Notes: generated by a model not told the origin, from the sequence alone. Shown: positions 1 to 10,681, numbered from the stretch's first letter. The stretch is DNA of 64,000 nt from Ophthalmolycus amberensis (GCA_024529925.1 JAFEUB010001061.1:242001-306000); one strand, 5' to 3'. Program-made: numbers and translations.

Positions 1-1681
1 CATATTTACTTTGACTAAAATCCTTTCTCCTCTGCTTATGATATGTATTGCCATGGTATCTTAACTGAGTACTTCCAATCATCCTATGTTTGTAGTCTTC
101 GTCATTACTATACCTTATGTTATGACCAAGTTTTACTTTCTCTCGATAATCTACATCTGTATACTTTTTTACAGACTTATCCCTAATGTTTTGCTGGTAA
201 ATCATGTTTTTCTTATAATGCATTTTCATTAGGATATTTTTTCTCCTTTTATCATATTTTGAATGCCTACTAGTTGGACTACAGATTGTTGCACCACTCT
301 GTGCATTCTTATTTGAAGTGCCTTTATCAGTACATTTACCTACACGTCTCCTATGTTTGCTCTCTAATGAATTACCTACTTTGCACAAATCAAAGCAAAT
401 CTCCTTGACACAAACTACTGGCTCAAAACGATTATTTTTGCAATGTTTCAAGTATATACCTTCACTTGACAACATTGTACTGTTACTGTACCTGATCCAT
501 CTTCCACCACTATATGTACATATGTCCACTCCAAACGCATTTGCTGTCGCCTGAATTTCTATGTTTGTGGCACAATTCCCAACATACTTAATTTGTGTCT
601 TATTGATATAGTCTGACATGGAAGAATATCCCTTTCCCACTAACTTAAAGTGTTCTTCACTGTGGCTCTCCATAAACCTAACGACTGCAAGTCTAATTTT
701 ACGATGACTCTTCTGAGAGCCACTGAGAACTTCAGCTACTGCTCTAAAGAAACTATTTCCATCATCTTCAACTGTGTGTGTCTTACAAATCGCACCTAAA
801 GACCCAGACACTGTCGGTCTTTGTACATCCTGCTTTTGAAAGTCTACTTTACACTTACTGCAGAGTGTTTTTGCTAATTCAGTGCTCAAGGGATTAAATT
901 TGAATGTGACTGTGTTTATGTTTATCGTAGACGGCGTACTAGGCTTTTGTACTACAACATCATCATCATCTATTACTTCAACCACACAACTAGCAGAAAC
1001 AACTGGACTCGGACTCTTTAAACTAACACGACTTTTCTGTCTAATATTGTACCCTATAGAACAAGAAGTGTTGACTTTGCAGTAACCATAACAACTCTGC
1101 ATTTCAGGTTGTTGAACACAAACAACCGTCTCATAATGGTTACCATTGCAATTTTCCAAATACACTCCCTGATTGGACAACTTCATGCCTGTGCAACTAT
1201 ATTCAAGCCAGCGATCACCACAATATGTGAAGATATTTACTCCTAAACAATCTGATGCTGCTTGAATCTCCATTTCTGTTGCCCAACTGCCAACAAACTG
1301 CATCTTTGACATGCGGAGGTAATGTGCCATTGAGGAATACTCACTTCTCAAAAAAGTCTTATATGCCTGAGCATTGCTTCTTAATTGCTTAACCACAGCA
1401 AATCTAATTTTTCTGTGATACTTCTGTGTACCACACACAGCATGACTGACTGCTCTGAAGAAACAGTTTCCATCACCAACAATCTTGTCGTTCAGACATG
1501 GTGCCCCTAACACACCAACATCTGTAGATACTGAATCTACTTTCTCTGACTCTACCTTCAACTGCGTGCACAGAGCTTGTGCAACGTCCTTACTAAGGGG
1601 ATCAAACTGCAATGCCTTACTTGTGATATCACTGACAAATAAGATGTCTGAATCAACCGCAGTAACGCTTGTTTTTACCAT
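1..1681 (-). CDS. Helitron-like protein, tandem OTU domain segment (partial)
   Basis: An open frame of 560 codons runs from an ATG at 1681 to the window edge with no stop, so it is 3'-partial. It holds two OTU-type (ovarian tumour) cysteine protease domains. OTU1 (about residues 65-190) has DGNCFFRA with Cys73 and a late NHYETVV with His182. OTU2 (about 303-425) aligns along its length but has DGNSFFRA (Ser310) and NNRFEPVV (Arg418 at the His position). After about 470 come basic repeats of the type seen before the Rep domain in fish Helitron proteins, such as DYREKVKLGH. OTU proteases cleave ubiquitin-like linkages; in Helitrons their role is not known. The next upstream ORF is in another frame and ends 8 bases before this ATG, so the two are probably one gene with a frameshift. 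The Helitron assignment is from family memory; the Rep and helicase parts would lie outside the window. Confidence 0.72.
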   Translation of the reverse strand, partial: MVKTSVTAVDSDILFVSDITSKALQFDPLSKDVAQALCTQLKVESEKVDSVSTDVGVLGAPCLNDKIVGDGNCFFRAVSHAVCGTQKYHRKIRFAVVKQLRSNAQAYKTFLRSEYSSMAHYLRMSKMQFVGSWATEMEIQAASDCLGVNIFTYCGDRWLEYSCTGMKLSNQGVYLENCNGNHYETVVCVQQPEMQSCYGYCKVNTSCSIGYNIRQKSRVSLKSPSPVVSASCVVEVIDDDDVVVQKPSTPSTININTVTFKFNPLSTELAKTLCSKCKVDFQKQDVQRPTVSGSLGAICKTHTVEDDGNSFFRAVAEVLSGSQKSHRKIRLAVVRFMESHSEEHFKLVGKGYSSMSDYINKTQIKYVGNCATNIEIQATANAFGVDICTYSGGRWIRYSNSTMLSSEGIYLKHCKNNRFEPVVCVKEICFDLCKVGNSLESKHRRRVGKCTDKGTSNKNAQSGATICSPTSRHSKYDKRRKNILMKMHYKKNMIYQQNIRDKSVKKYTDVDYREKVKLGHNIRYSNDEDYKHRMIGSTQLRYHGNTYHKQRRKDFSQSKY

Positions 1682-1688
1682 CTTTGAT

Positions 1689-3149
1689 TTACAAGCTCCC
1701 TGTTGAAACCTTACGCTTTTCCCCTCTCCTGTTGGAGCTGCCAAGTGTCTTAACATCATTTTTAAGGCAACTAGAACCAAACGGAGTCGCTACTTTAACA
1801 GCACTAGTTTCTACCTTCTGTTTCTCTGAAACATTACACTTTTCACCTCTCTGACTGTTGGAGCAGCCAAGTGTTGGCTGAACAGTCTTTTGAGGCAAAC
1901 TACAACCTAACTCAGTCGCTGTTGGAACAGCGACTTTCTGACCAAAGGACAAATGCCTGTTTTCAGGTGGGTCGTTGTGAATGACGAGAACTCCAGCAAT
2001 CTCAAACTGCTTTTGAGATTGCCTAAATCTTGCTGCGAATTTGCATATGTGATTAAACACATCTTCAAGGCAACTAAAATACACAACAACACTTCGCCCT
2101 CCGTCATCTACCATCCCAAGTGCATTGCGTGCATGGGAGTCGACCACTGCGTACTGTCCCAGTTGACCAATGATGGCACATGTATTGCCATTCAATGTCA
2201 GAAAGCATGTGTCATAGTCTATGCACATCTTTTCTAATCCCTGTTTTAAAGTGGTGTGCGCACCTGCCTCAATAAACTCTCCCTCAACTACATCAACATT
2301 TCCAGAAACATGGTCACCATAAGCAAACTCATATTTGTGTCCATCAATTACGGCCTCTTTGGGCAGATCTGGAACACATAGCAGGCTGGACCCGCCACTG
2401 ATGGAGTTGCTGTCAAACAAAGAAGAATACAAGTTGTCGCCTGAAACTACAACTTCATCCAGATGGTGTGACTGCCATGAAAACACGCTGTCAGTTGAGT
2501 GTTTTGCTATTGCGACCAAACTTATTGCCATGCACTGACTTCCTCCATGCAGAAACTGAGGGTGTCCCTGATGAAACGATCCCCTGACAGATCTTGCAGG
2601 ACAGTCAACACTGACAGAACTGCTAGCCTCAAGCTCAGCTTCAACGTCGCTCTCAGTAAGCACTTCTGTACTCTCCATGTTAGGATCCTTCACAGAAATG
2701 CTACTGATGCTGTACCACGTTGCTCCAAAAGACTCCTTCAGATGTCTGATGTGAAGCATCAGGTCAGCAACGCAACTGTTGAAGACAGCCACAGGGGTGC
2801 CAACACTAGCTGCCAACCCAGATGCACTTCGTGTCCCACAATCAACGAACACCAAGTGTTCTCCGTGATGAATAACGGTACCCACTACACCATGCATGCT
2901 CAACAAACACATGCCATCTCTCAACAAGTGTTCTTGCAGCATTTCGTGCATCTCAGGCTCTGCTCCAGAGTCACCAAAATCTATTTGCTGTGCTTTACCA
3001 ATCCTTACCTTCCAGTTCCTGCCAAACACACTGTGCTGTTCAATCAACTTGCACTTCCCTTTAGTGGGACTATTCTTGCTTTCCTCGGCTACAAACGTGT
3101 TCAACTTGCTCCCTTCTACACAGATGTCATCAAGGTCTGACCCTCGCAA
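1689..3149 (-). CDS. Helitron-like protein, tandem tegument-type cysteine peptidase segment
   Basis: This is a 486-codon ORF opening from a TTG; no convincing ATG is visible because the frame continues upstream into the AT minisatellite, so the true 5' end is lost. Residues 192-370 form a peptidase C76-like (herpesvirus tegument-like fold) domain: SFHQGHPQFLHGGSQC with candidate nucleophile Cys206, and VVDSHARNALG with candidate His339. Residues 80-135 resemble the second half of that domain (CLLSMHG..., FVDCGTR) but carry Gly105 where the catalytic His should be, so this looks like a truncated or dead first copy. The tail (about 400-486) is low-complexity Ser/Lys with a repeated RGEK motif. 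It ends at a TAA (1691-1689), and the OTU frame begins at 1681 in another phase. Teleost Helitron proteins have this domain order, as I recall it. An alternative is a domesticated host gene. Confidence 0.68.
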   Translation of the reverse strand: MRGSDLDDICVEGSKLNTFVAEESKNSPTKGKCKLIEQHSVFGRNWKVRIGKAQQIDFGDSGAEPEMHEMLQEHLLRDGMCLLSMHGVVGTVIHHGEHLVFVDCGTRSASGLAASVGTPVAVFNSCVADLMLHIRHLKESFGATWYSISSISVKDPNMESTEVLTESDVEAELEASSSVSVDCPARSVRGSFHQGHPQFLHGGSQCMAISLVAIAKHSTDSVFSWQSHHLDEVVVSGDNLYSSLFDSNSISGGSSLLCVPDLPKEAVIDGHKYEFAYGDHVSGNVDVVEGEFIEAGAHTTLKQGLEKMCIDYDTCFLTLNGNTCAIIGQLGQYAVVDSHARNALGMVDDGGRSVVVYFSCLEDVFNHICKFAARFRQSQKQFEIAGVLVIHNDPPENRHLSFGQKVAVPTATELGCSLPQKTVQPTLGCSNSQRGEKCNVSEKQKVETSAVKVATPFGSSCLKNDVKTLGSSNRRGEKRKVSTGSL

Positions 3150-3152
3150 TAA

Positions 3153-3306
3153 ATATATCCTATATATATATGTATATATATATGTATATATATATATCCT
3201 ATATATATATATATGTATATATATATGTATATATATATATCCTATATATATATATATATCCTATATATATATATGTATATATATATATATGTATATATAT
3301 ATATCC

Positions 3307-3376
<70 letters not shown>

Positions 3377-3658
3377 TATATATATATGTATATATATGTA
3401 TATATATATATATATGTATATATATGTATATATATATATCCTATGTATATATATGTATATATATATATCCTATATATATATATATATATATCCTATATAT
3501 ATATATGTATATATATATATCCTATATATATATATGTATATATATATATCCTATATATGTATATATATATATCCTATATATATATATGTATATATATATA
3601 TCCTATATATATATGTATATATATATATCCTATATATATATATATATATATATATGCT
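3153..3658. repeat. AT minisatellite
   Basis: About 500 bp of (TA)n broken regularly by CCTA and GTA, giving a higher-order unit of roughly 30 bp. It sits exactly where the peptidase ORF loses its 5' end. A short piece of the same motif recurs at 5929-5943. Confidence 0.95.
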
Positions 3659-4110
3659 ATAGCGGAGCTAGCGTGATAGCATGCTAACGTCAGCCACCGT
3701 GGAGTCGCTTTATCAGTTAAAACATTTCCAACACTCACTCACCTTTCGTTCAAAATGGAGCAAACGTCCTTTGAAAATATGTCTTCCTCTCCTCTCCTCT
3801 CTCGTGTGTGTTTGTGTGTCTCTGAATCGCAATTCTAGCTGAAGCTGAATCTCAATGTGTGTCCGGGAGCTTCCACGAATGAAAGCAACGTTTTTTCAAA
3901 AACCGGCTTACTTAAAGTCATTGTGACGTGCATTGGCAAGTCCGTCATTTCCTGACTGGGAGTTAGTTGTCAAAATAAGAGATACGCAAAGAGATAAGAT
4001 ATTTTTTTTAAACACAGTTAAATTATCTTCACATTATCCCAGCAACACGTGGCCTTATAAGTCACAACTATAGACTGTATATAACGAGTAGGCATAATCT
4101 TTGTGACGTC
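3659..4110 (-). repeat. Diverged copy of promoter and first exon (copy A)
   Basis: This block matches 6128-6430 in the same orientation in several stretches: the CACCGTGGAG stretch, the GTTAAAACATTT run, and the long run from AGTTAAATTATCTTC through the CCCAGCAACAC segment. On the minus strand it has a good splice donor (AAAG|GTGAGTGAGT, exon end at 3743), equivalent to the donor at 6205. It lies 5' of the minus-strand Helitron-type ORF, so it could supply that ORF with a promoter and leader exon; this is inference. 4111-4450 holds nothing I recognise. Confidence 0.6.
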
Positions 4111-4452
4111 CCCATTGATGCCTAATATTACAGAACAAAAAATAAATTGTGTTGAACTCAACTACCTAACAATGCAAAAACATTTCAGTATGATTTGACA
4201 ATAACAATGTATTGTATGATTTAAGATGGACTTCCTGATAATCAATAATACTTTATCTTATAACATGTTTTGTCTTCATGTATGATGTATTTACTGTCAA
4301 CCTGTGGGATTCTTGCAGCCAAAAGCACTATTTGTTTGTGGGTAACCTGTGTTACTCCCTCCCTTATCTGTCTAAATGACAACTACACACATACTCTCAA
4401 AATTATTCCCTAATAGAAAAGAAACAACCACATGAACCAAATGAATAAAACG

Positions 4453-4458
4453 TTTATT
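4453..4458 (-). terminator. Polyadenylation signal of the coiled-coil gene
   Basis: AATAAA on the minus strand, 28 bases after the stop codon at 4488-4486 of the three-exon coiled-coil gene. Confidence 0.6.
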
Positions 4459-4485
4459 TACACACAATATACAACTATAACTAAA

Positions 4486-5799
4486 TTAAAACTTTTTTGA
4501 ACAAATAAAACAAAACTGAATTTTAAATTTAAAAAATCCGCCAGGGCCACTCTCGATCTCCACGGTCACCTCCTCCGTCACCTCCTCGGTCTGGCTACTT
4601 GCCTCGACCACATCTGCACATAAGTACAACAATATACAAACATATTAAATGTGACATTGCTTTTTTCATGTTAATTCCTTCATAATGCAATCAAACAGAA
4701 AGATATATATTGACACAAACCATCTTATCAGCCCAATTCACACACCCAATGTGCAAAATGGAAAGATATTCACTTGTGTTCATAATGTGAATTCCTGTTC
4801 ATCGTCACCTTTTTTACTGCTCCCATATTCATTTCTTGTTACAGACTGCTGAAGTAACATATCATATGACAAAGCCAGCTTTGAGTTCAATACTTGAAGA
4901 CTGCTTCAATTTAATATCCTAATTATTGTAAAAACTAACAGCCTAAAAACTAACTGCCCAATGGTGTACTTTATTAGTCATTCCCTCAGTGACAGTCATA
5001 CTGTGACAACAATCAAAGTACAGCAAAAGATTAACACTTACCATCCGCCTTGAAGCAGGCGATGCTTGCATCCACTTCCTGCTGCAGGAGGAAGCTGGCC
5101 ATCCTGTCTTGGAGAGCGGTCAGCTCTCCCTTCACCTTGCCCAGCTCCCTCCGCAGCAGGAGAGCCTTCTGCTCCTCCGCCTGGCTCTTTCGGACATGTC
5201 GCACCAGGACGCCCATCACGTCCCGGCCAACCTGGACTATGCCAGTGTGGACGTCCTGGCGCGACACCTGGCGATCTGCACTTTTGTACTGGAATTACAA
5301 AACAACAAATGTACACATCAATCGTAGAACATGAATGAGGACTTTAGACAAGTACACCTAGAGAGATGGGAAAAAACACTTCAAACAACGTAGGTTTGTT
5401 AAAAAAAAAAAACTTACAGGTAACAATAACATCATACAAATGTGTTGCATATACTGTAGGATTTCTAGCCAGGCTCATTTTTATATATTTAATTAATAAG
5501 TACTTTCCCTGTCCCTGGTTGGGCTTCTCTGCTTAAAACGTTCATAAGATAATTACCACTGTGTAGCTACATAACTTTATATGACCACAATAAATAGTAG
5601 CATTGTCATGCATGTGACATGAGGATATGAAATTCCAACATTTACATTACAATTATTTAAGGTGTGCACAACTGAAGAACAATAAGATGAATACCAACAA
5701 CACAAACACTGGAACACTTACAGCCAGGAGCTGAATGGCCCGCTCCGCAGCCTCCACCTCCGTGTGCCGCATCGTGGGGAACTTGCCCGGACTTGCCAT
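4486..5799 (-). CDS. Small spliced coiled-coil protein, 150 aa, unrecognised
   Basis: Three coding exons join in phase to exactly 150 codons: 5799-5722 (26 codons, phase 0), 5288-5042 (247 nt, phase 1) and 4613-4486 ending in TAA. All junctions are canonical (GCT|GTAAGT, TTCCAG|TAC, GATG|GTAAGT, GTGCAG|ATG). The start exon begins at 5802 after TTGTTAG, directly before the ATG. The protein begins MASPGKFPTMRHTE. Its middle part (about 55-105) is rich in Lys, Glu, Leu and Gln with heptad spacing (AEEQKALLLRRELGKVKGEL), which predicts a coiled coil, and is followed by an acidic TEEVTEEVTVEIE stretch. I see no membrane segment or signal peptide. I do not recognise the family. A GC-rich exon 2 against AT-rich introns supports a real gene. 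It is head-to-head with the plus-strand gene that starts near 7.5 kb. Confidence 0.7.
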
Positions 5800-6127
5800 T
5801 TTCTAACAAATACACAATACACAACAAATCAACACACAACATTAATGATTCTACTTTATCGACACAGATTACAGGCAGTGGATACCAATAACAGCACAGG
5901 AGAAAATAAATAAACTGTATTATTATTATATATATCCTATATGCTGTGAGCTATTAGCTGCATTAGCTACGGTTAGCAAACGTTAGCATTATTGCACGTG
6001 CAGCTAACAGTATAATCGCGGTCCTCTGACTGGCTGAGTAACAGACCAGTCATAGCAACTAACGTTATATTAACAGCATTGAAAGAAGCACGAAGCCGCA
6101 TTTATACACAAGACACATTAGCAGACA

Positions 6128-6430
6128 CTGACGTTATCATGCTATGCTAGCGGAGTCACCGTGGAGCTCCTTTAGCAGTTAAAACATTTCAAACAATCAC
6201 TCACCTTGCGTTCTTGTCGGTTACCTTTCACTGAATGAAAGCACCGTCTTGACCGTGACGGTCATTTCCTGATTTGGAGTTGTCAAAATAAGAGCTATTT
6301 TTTTTAAACACAATCTCGTGCTTTAATAACAGTTAAATTATCTTCACATTATCCCAGCAACACTTTGCCTTATAACTCACAACTGTATATAACAAGGATA
6401 CATCTTTGTGACGTATGGCCAATCTTTGTT
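6128..6430 (-). promoter_or_regulatory. Promoter and non-coding first exon of the coiled-coil gene (copy B)
   Basis: On the minus strand an exon ends at 6205 with AACGCAAG|GTGAGT; the next acceptor is at 5804-5803, immediately before the ATG at 5799. The block is a direct-repeat partner of 3659-4110. Between 6430 and 7540 the DNA is CpG-bearing (for example CACGTGACGTATCGTC near 7117) and would serve as a bidirectional promoter between this gene and the plus-strand gene. The promoter call is inference. Confidence 0.5.
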
Positions 6431-7543
6431 AAGTGAAAATGACACAATGAATTATGACATGTCATGCCGAGTTCAAATGTAATCTGTAAAATAGTGTTCC
6501 TGATAATCCTGAATAAATCCAGACGTTTGAACGAAACGTTTTTCACATTAATATATAACAGATATGACAGATGTATTAACAGCTGTTTACAATACCTCTA
6601 ACAATATCTATCATCAATTAGGACCAACAGAAAAAAATAAATAAATAACACCAGTACGTATGTAATATATCTTTGGCCACCAGCAGCGCCGTTTTGCGGA
6701 TGAACGCCTTTCTTCGGACAAAGACCGGATGTTTTGGAGCTATTAGCTGTGTGCACGCCATGGTAGGTAACGTTAAGTCGTCATTAAGATGAATAACAAT
6801 GAATTAAAATGTCATGATAATTAGTCTGGGCGCTGTCTGACATTCACGTGAAAGCTATGAAGATAAAGTTCGTCGTGTTCCTTCAGTTTTATTGTTCATA
6901 GGGGTTCATTCATGTCCGACATTGTTGTGTTTTTGCGGCCGAAAGTATCATGTTAACACGAACTGTGTATTTAAATATGATTTAACGTTTACTGCTGTAC
7001 TTAGCTGAATATAATAGAGGCTGACCAGCGGACCGTTAACGTGAGATATAACGTTACTCTGGACGTTACTTTACGCACACGTAACGAAAGAACAAATACG
7101 CACGTCTCCGTTGTATCACGTGACGTATCGTCATTAATGCATGTAGTTCATAGTTATGTACATTAACTGCTCCACGTGTGTTTGACAGCATTAGTTACTA
7201 GTTACTTGGCAGATTAAGGATATCAGACAAAATATACTCAACTAATAAATAATGTGTTATTACAGATTAAACTACCAGCAGTATATAATGTCATTAAAGT
7301 GATGAACACATGCTTTTTTGTACTTTTACTTAAGTCAGACCTTGAGTAAGTAAGATTTGAATGCAGGAATGTTACTTGAGTATTTACACCATGTGGTGGT
7401 ATTAATACATATTTCTTTACTGAAGTACAAGATGTGTAGACTTTCTCCATCACTGTTAAAATAATGTTTATTACATTATACAAGAAGTGCAAGAAGATAT
7501 TAATTTAATGACGTTCTAATTCTCGTCTGTTTGCATCTCAGTG

Positions 7544-8762
7544 ATGGATGAAGATGAAGAGATGATGAGGGTACGTATCACTCTTTGTTTTCTTATATGG
7601 ATAAAAAGAAACATATGTATGTATGAAACTGCTGTGTTACTAACACCTGAATGCATGTGTTTGAAGTGTGCCATGTTGCTTCACCTAGCCTATGTTACAT
7701 CACAATGACACACACTGAATATTAACCCATTGAAAGACAAACACACGTGTATGAATGAAGTATATTCTTTATATATTAATGTGAGAAACAGTGTCATTGG
7801 ATACGGCTGAGAAAGGTGACGTAACGATACTAACAGTTGTGTTTGTATATTGTCAAAATATAAATTACTTACAAGGCTTTTTCCGTTGTAGTACCATCTG
7901 CTACACTGGCTGCACCAACTCATCTGAAGGGTTCACAAGTAGATGGTAAGTACATCCAACATTTAAAAACATCTGTCATAGTCACTGTGCTCATATCTGT
8001 TATAAACCGTTGATTATGTTTTGTGATCCTTCTCTCCTTGCAGCCGCCGCTGTAACTGTAAGGAGACCAGTGCCTGTTCCTCAGGAGCTCACGTGTCTGC
8101 TGCCAGAAGGAGCGGGTCGTCCAGGAAAAGAGGCGACTGTCACAGTCCCTGGTGTGTTATTTGACCTGTATTTGCATCTTAAAAATATACTATATGTAGT
8201 GTTCATCAAAACTGTTGTTAATTCTATACAGTTACTGCTGCACTGTATTCAGACAATAGGTAGGCAGCACTCCAGTGTCCAGCTTGCTGAGTTTCACAGA
8301 CTACAGTGTAGATGTCATGTTACATCCTTGCTTCATCTTACTGTCAATAATAATGATTACATGTTTAATATTCTCGATAGTGTCAGAGGACCGCCCTGAT
8401 TTCTCCTGAGACGTCTGCAGAGCCCGCTCAACTGTCACCTGCACAGAGAGATCAAAGTTAGTATTAGAAGGTTTTTCATGTCAAAAGATTAAATCAAGAC
8501 GCAACCAAAATCGTACTAATTTGCTCCGTTTATTCTTGTCTGACTAGGTGAGCCATCACCCAGGCCGTTAGCTGTCCCCACCCGTCCTCCTCCACAGCTC
8601 CCTGGCTACGACCATGAAGTCAGCCAGTGGACGTGTTCACAGCAGCAGAGGATCTGGATGAAGACAGAGCTGGAATCCACGGGTCTCTGGCCAGGCTGCT
8701 TTCCTGTGCACAACCTCATGAAGATGGTATCATTGTGCCGTCTCCCTCCCCACCCAGAATGA
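7544..8762 (+). CDS. Spliced proline-rich gene, unrecognised, likely truncated
   Basis: Four exons can be chained. Exon 1 is 7544-7570 (MDEDEEMMR), after a CTCAG acceptor. Exon 2 ends at 7945 (GATG|GTAAGT) and starts at 7876 or, with a donor shifted to 7574, at 7892. Exon 3 is 8044-8151 (TTGCAG|CC ... CCTG|GTGTGT). Exon 4 is 8548-8762 (GACTAG|GT). Phases agree (0 or 1, then 1, then 1). Exon 3 reads AAAVTVRRPVPVPQEL and exon 4 reads GYDHEVSQWTCSQQQRIWMK, then a Trp/Pro-bearing stretch, ending at TGA 8760-8762. The frame after this TGA continues with IDSISDLPSPKYFQ, which looks coding, so the stop may be a nonsense mutation. I have a weak memory of similar WMK-ELE segments in fish multicopy genes of transposon type but cannot name the family. 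Confidence 0.5.
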
Positions 8763-9179
8763 ATCGACAGCATCTCTGATCTTCCTTCTCCAAAGTACTT
8801 TCAGCGGACGTTCTCGGACGCGCAGGCCAGAGTCCCGCCGACACGCACATGGCGAGGGCCCGTTCATCGCTGCTCGCAGCTTTAATTGGATATAAAATCT
8901 ATTGTCTTCTAAAAGAAAAGAAATCCACACACTGTTAATTATTTTCCATGATCATAAATGCAACATCTCGGTCAGACAGACCTCATTAGGCATGAACCTC
9001 TTTTCCTCTCGTCGCCAGCAGAAACACATTACCTCTAAAGTTTGTATGTGCATCACGTATTAATAATTTGTTCGTCGCCAAACAAAACACTTCTCTATGC
9101 TAAAGGCATAAGAAAAACATATGTATAATAAAAATAATAATGAATGATTTATAACCGGACTGGGTCAGCACAACTGTTT

Positions 9180-9340
9180 TTTGCCCAATAATGAATGGGA
9201 TTCTCATAGAGGTCTGTAAAGGGGAGACTCGTGGGTACAAACAGAACCCATTTTCGTTCACATGTCTGGAGGTGAAAGGTCAAGGGTGTTGGGCCCATGT
9301 GCTTCTCCATGTGCTCTGAGACAAAGAGACTGGGCCTGCC
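9180..9340. repeat. Common teleost interspersed repeat fragment
   Basis: The run CTCGTGGGTACAAACAGAAC, then CCATTTTCGTTCACATGTCT and GGAGGTGAAAGGTCAAGGGT resembles a very common dispersed fish repeat. The family name is uncertain. The flanking 8763-9179 and 9341-9550 hold nothing else I recognise. Confidence 0.5.
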
Positions 9341-9553
9341 GATTTTGCAGGCAAGCCTCAGCCTGATTTGGGTAGATGGCATCCAAACCCCCACCAGAAA
9401 GGATTTCACACTCACCTGTGAAATCTTCACCCAAACTCAACGCTGGCCTCCCATTGGTCAAGGCCCACAGACCCCTGTGGCTCAGCCACCAAACTACAAA
9501 ACTCCTGAGCACCCTTGAAACAGTGCTTATCCCTCTGACCCTGGTCAGACTAA

Positions 9554-10678
9554 TGGTGCGTTCACACCGGTCGCGTTGATTTTTTGACGCGCTGCAAAAT
9601 TGCGTCCAACGCACTGCAAAAAAGCGTCCAACGCGCCGCCGGTCGTGTTCAGACCAAACGCCGCAAAATCTCGTAGCGCCGGAGAGGGGGCGTGGTTTAT
9701 CGACTGGAAGCCGTTCACCTGTCCGCCATTACTTTCCGCTATCAACCGTGAAAGGAATAAGGACAATTGCTGCTTTGTACGTGTTGTGGAAGTCCCTCAA
9801 ACGTCGAAATGCCAAACGCAGTCATGTCTGGTTCATAATATTGTTCAGAGGAGCTCCGTGGATTGTATCGAGCTGTATTCACTGTGTCTAGCAAGCCACC
9901 GGTCGCTGTTTACAGCTGTAGGAACACAACATAAACTGATTTGGCTGTGATTCAACGGAAAATAAACCGACAAAAAGGGACTCCGAAATAACTACATAAT
10001 GATGCCGATTTGTACTTGTCTTCTCCGACAAAAAGGGACTCCGAAATAACTACATAATGATGCCGATTTGTACTTGTCTTCTCCGACAAAAAGGGACTCC
10101 GAAATAACTACATAATGATGCCGATTTGTAGGCTACTTGTCTTCTCAATGGAGCTCTGATGGATCGGTGCTAGGCTATGCTAACATCGTAGCAGCTCCAC
10201 CAGCACTCAATAACGTCACGTAGACGTAAATACGGCAGCGTCTATTAATTGTTTGTACCGTATGGTTTACACACACACATGTATACACGTAGTTTGGTCC
10301 GGTCTCTATTGATATGAGGTATCGTAGAGCTCGGGGAACCCACAAACCGCCACTATTAATTTGTCCTCCATTGTTGTTTGTGATTCAGCACCGGCAGGAG
10401 CTACGGCACTGATGACGGGAGCAGCAACTCAACGCTGATAGGCTATCGCGCCACAGCGTCACGCGATTATTTCGCAGAAGTTGAAAAATTTCAACTTGCG
10501 CGTTGGCGATTTTGCGGCGTCCAACGCGTCCACCGCGTCCACCGCACTGCAATAACGCGTCCAACGCGCCGCGCCATCGCAAAATCGCGGCGCGCCAGTC
10601 TCATCGCGTCTGTGCATAGACTTTGTATGTAATCTCGACGCGCGTCAAAAAATCAACGCGACCGGTGTGAACGCCCCA
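9554..10678. mobile_element. Non-autonomous PIF/Harbinger-like element
   Basis: Terminal inverted repeats of about 38 bp are visible. The left end reads TGGTGCGTTCACACCGGTCG onward into CGTTGATTTTTTGACGCG; the right end at 10641-10678 is its reverse complement apart from one G/T difference. The element is flanked by TAA at 9551-9553 and 10679-10681, the 3-bp duplication typical of PIF/Harbinger. Subterminal arrays of CGTCCAACGCG occur at both ends (9600-9640 and 10515-10570). No transposase frame is present, so it depends on another copy. Length is 1125 bp. Confidence 0.85.
9968..10146 (+). repeat. 58-bp tandem triplication
   Basis: Three consecutive copies start at 9968, 10026 and 10084 with CGACAAAAAGGGACTCCG. 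Copies one and two are identical. Copy three has a 5-bp insertion (GGCTA) before ACTTGTCTTCTC. The array lies inside the Harbinger-like element. Confidence 0.95.
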
Positions 10679-10681
10679 TAA

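Noticed and set aside
2896..3687. Long plus-strand frames rich in Tyr and Ile
   Set aside because: They are translations of the TA minisatellite and antisense to the peptidase ORF; not coding.
5038..5338. Overlapping GC-rich frames on both strands of the coiled-coil exon
   Set aside because: Only the frame that joins in phase with the two neighbouring exons was kept; the others are shadows.
9968..10146. Regular direct repeats resembling a CRISPR array
   Set aside because: The units are contiguous with no variable spacers, and the genome is vertebrate.
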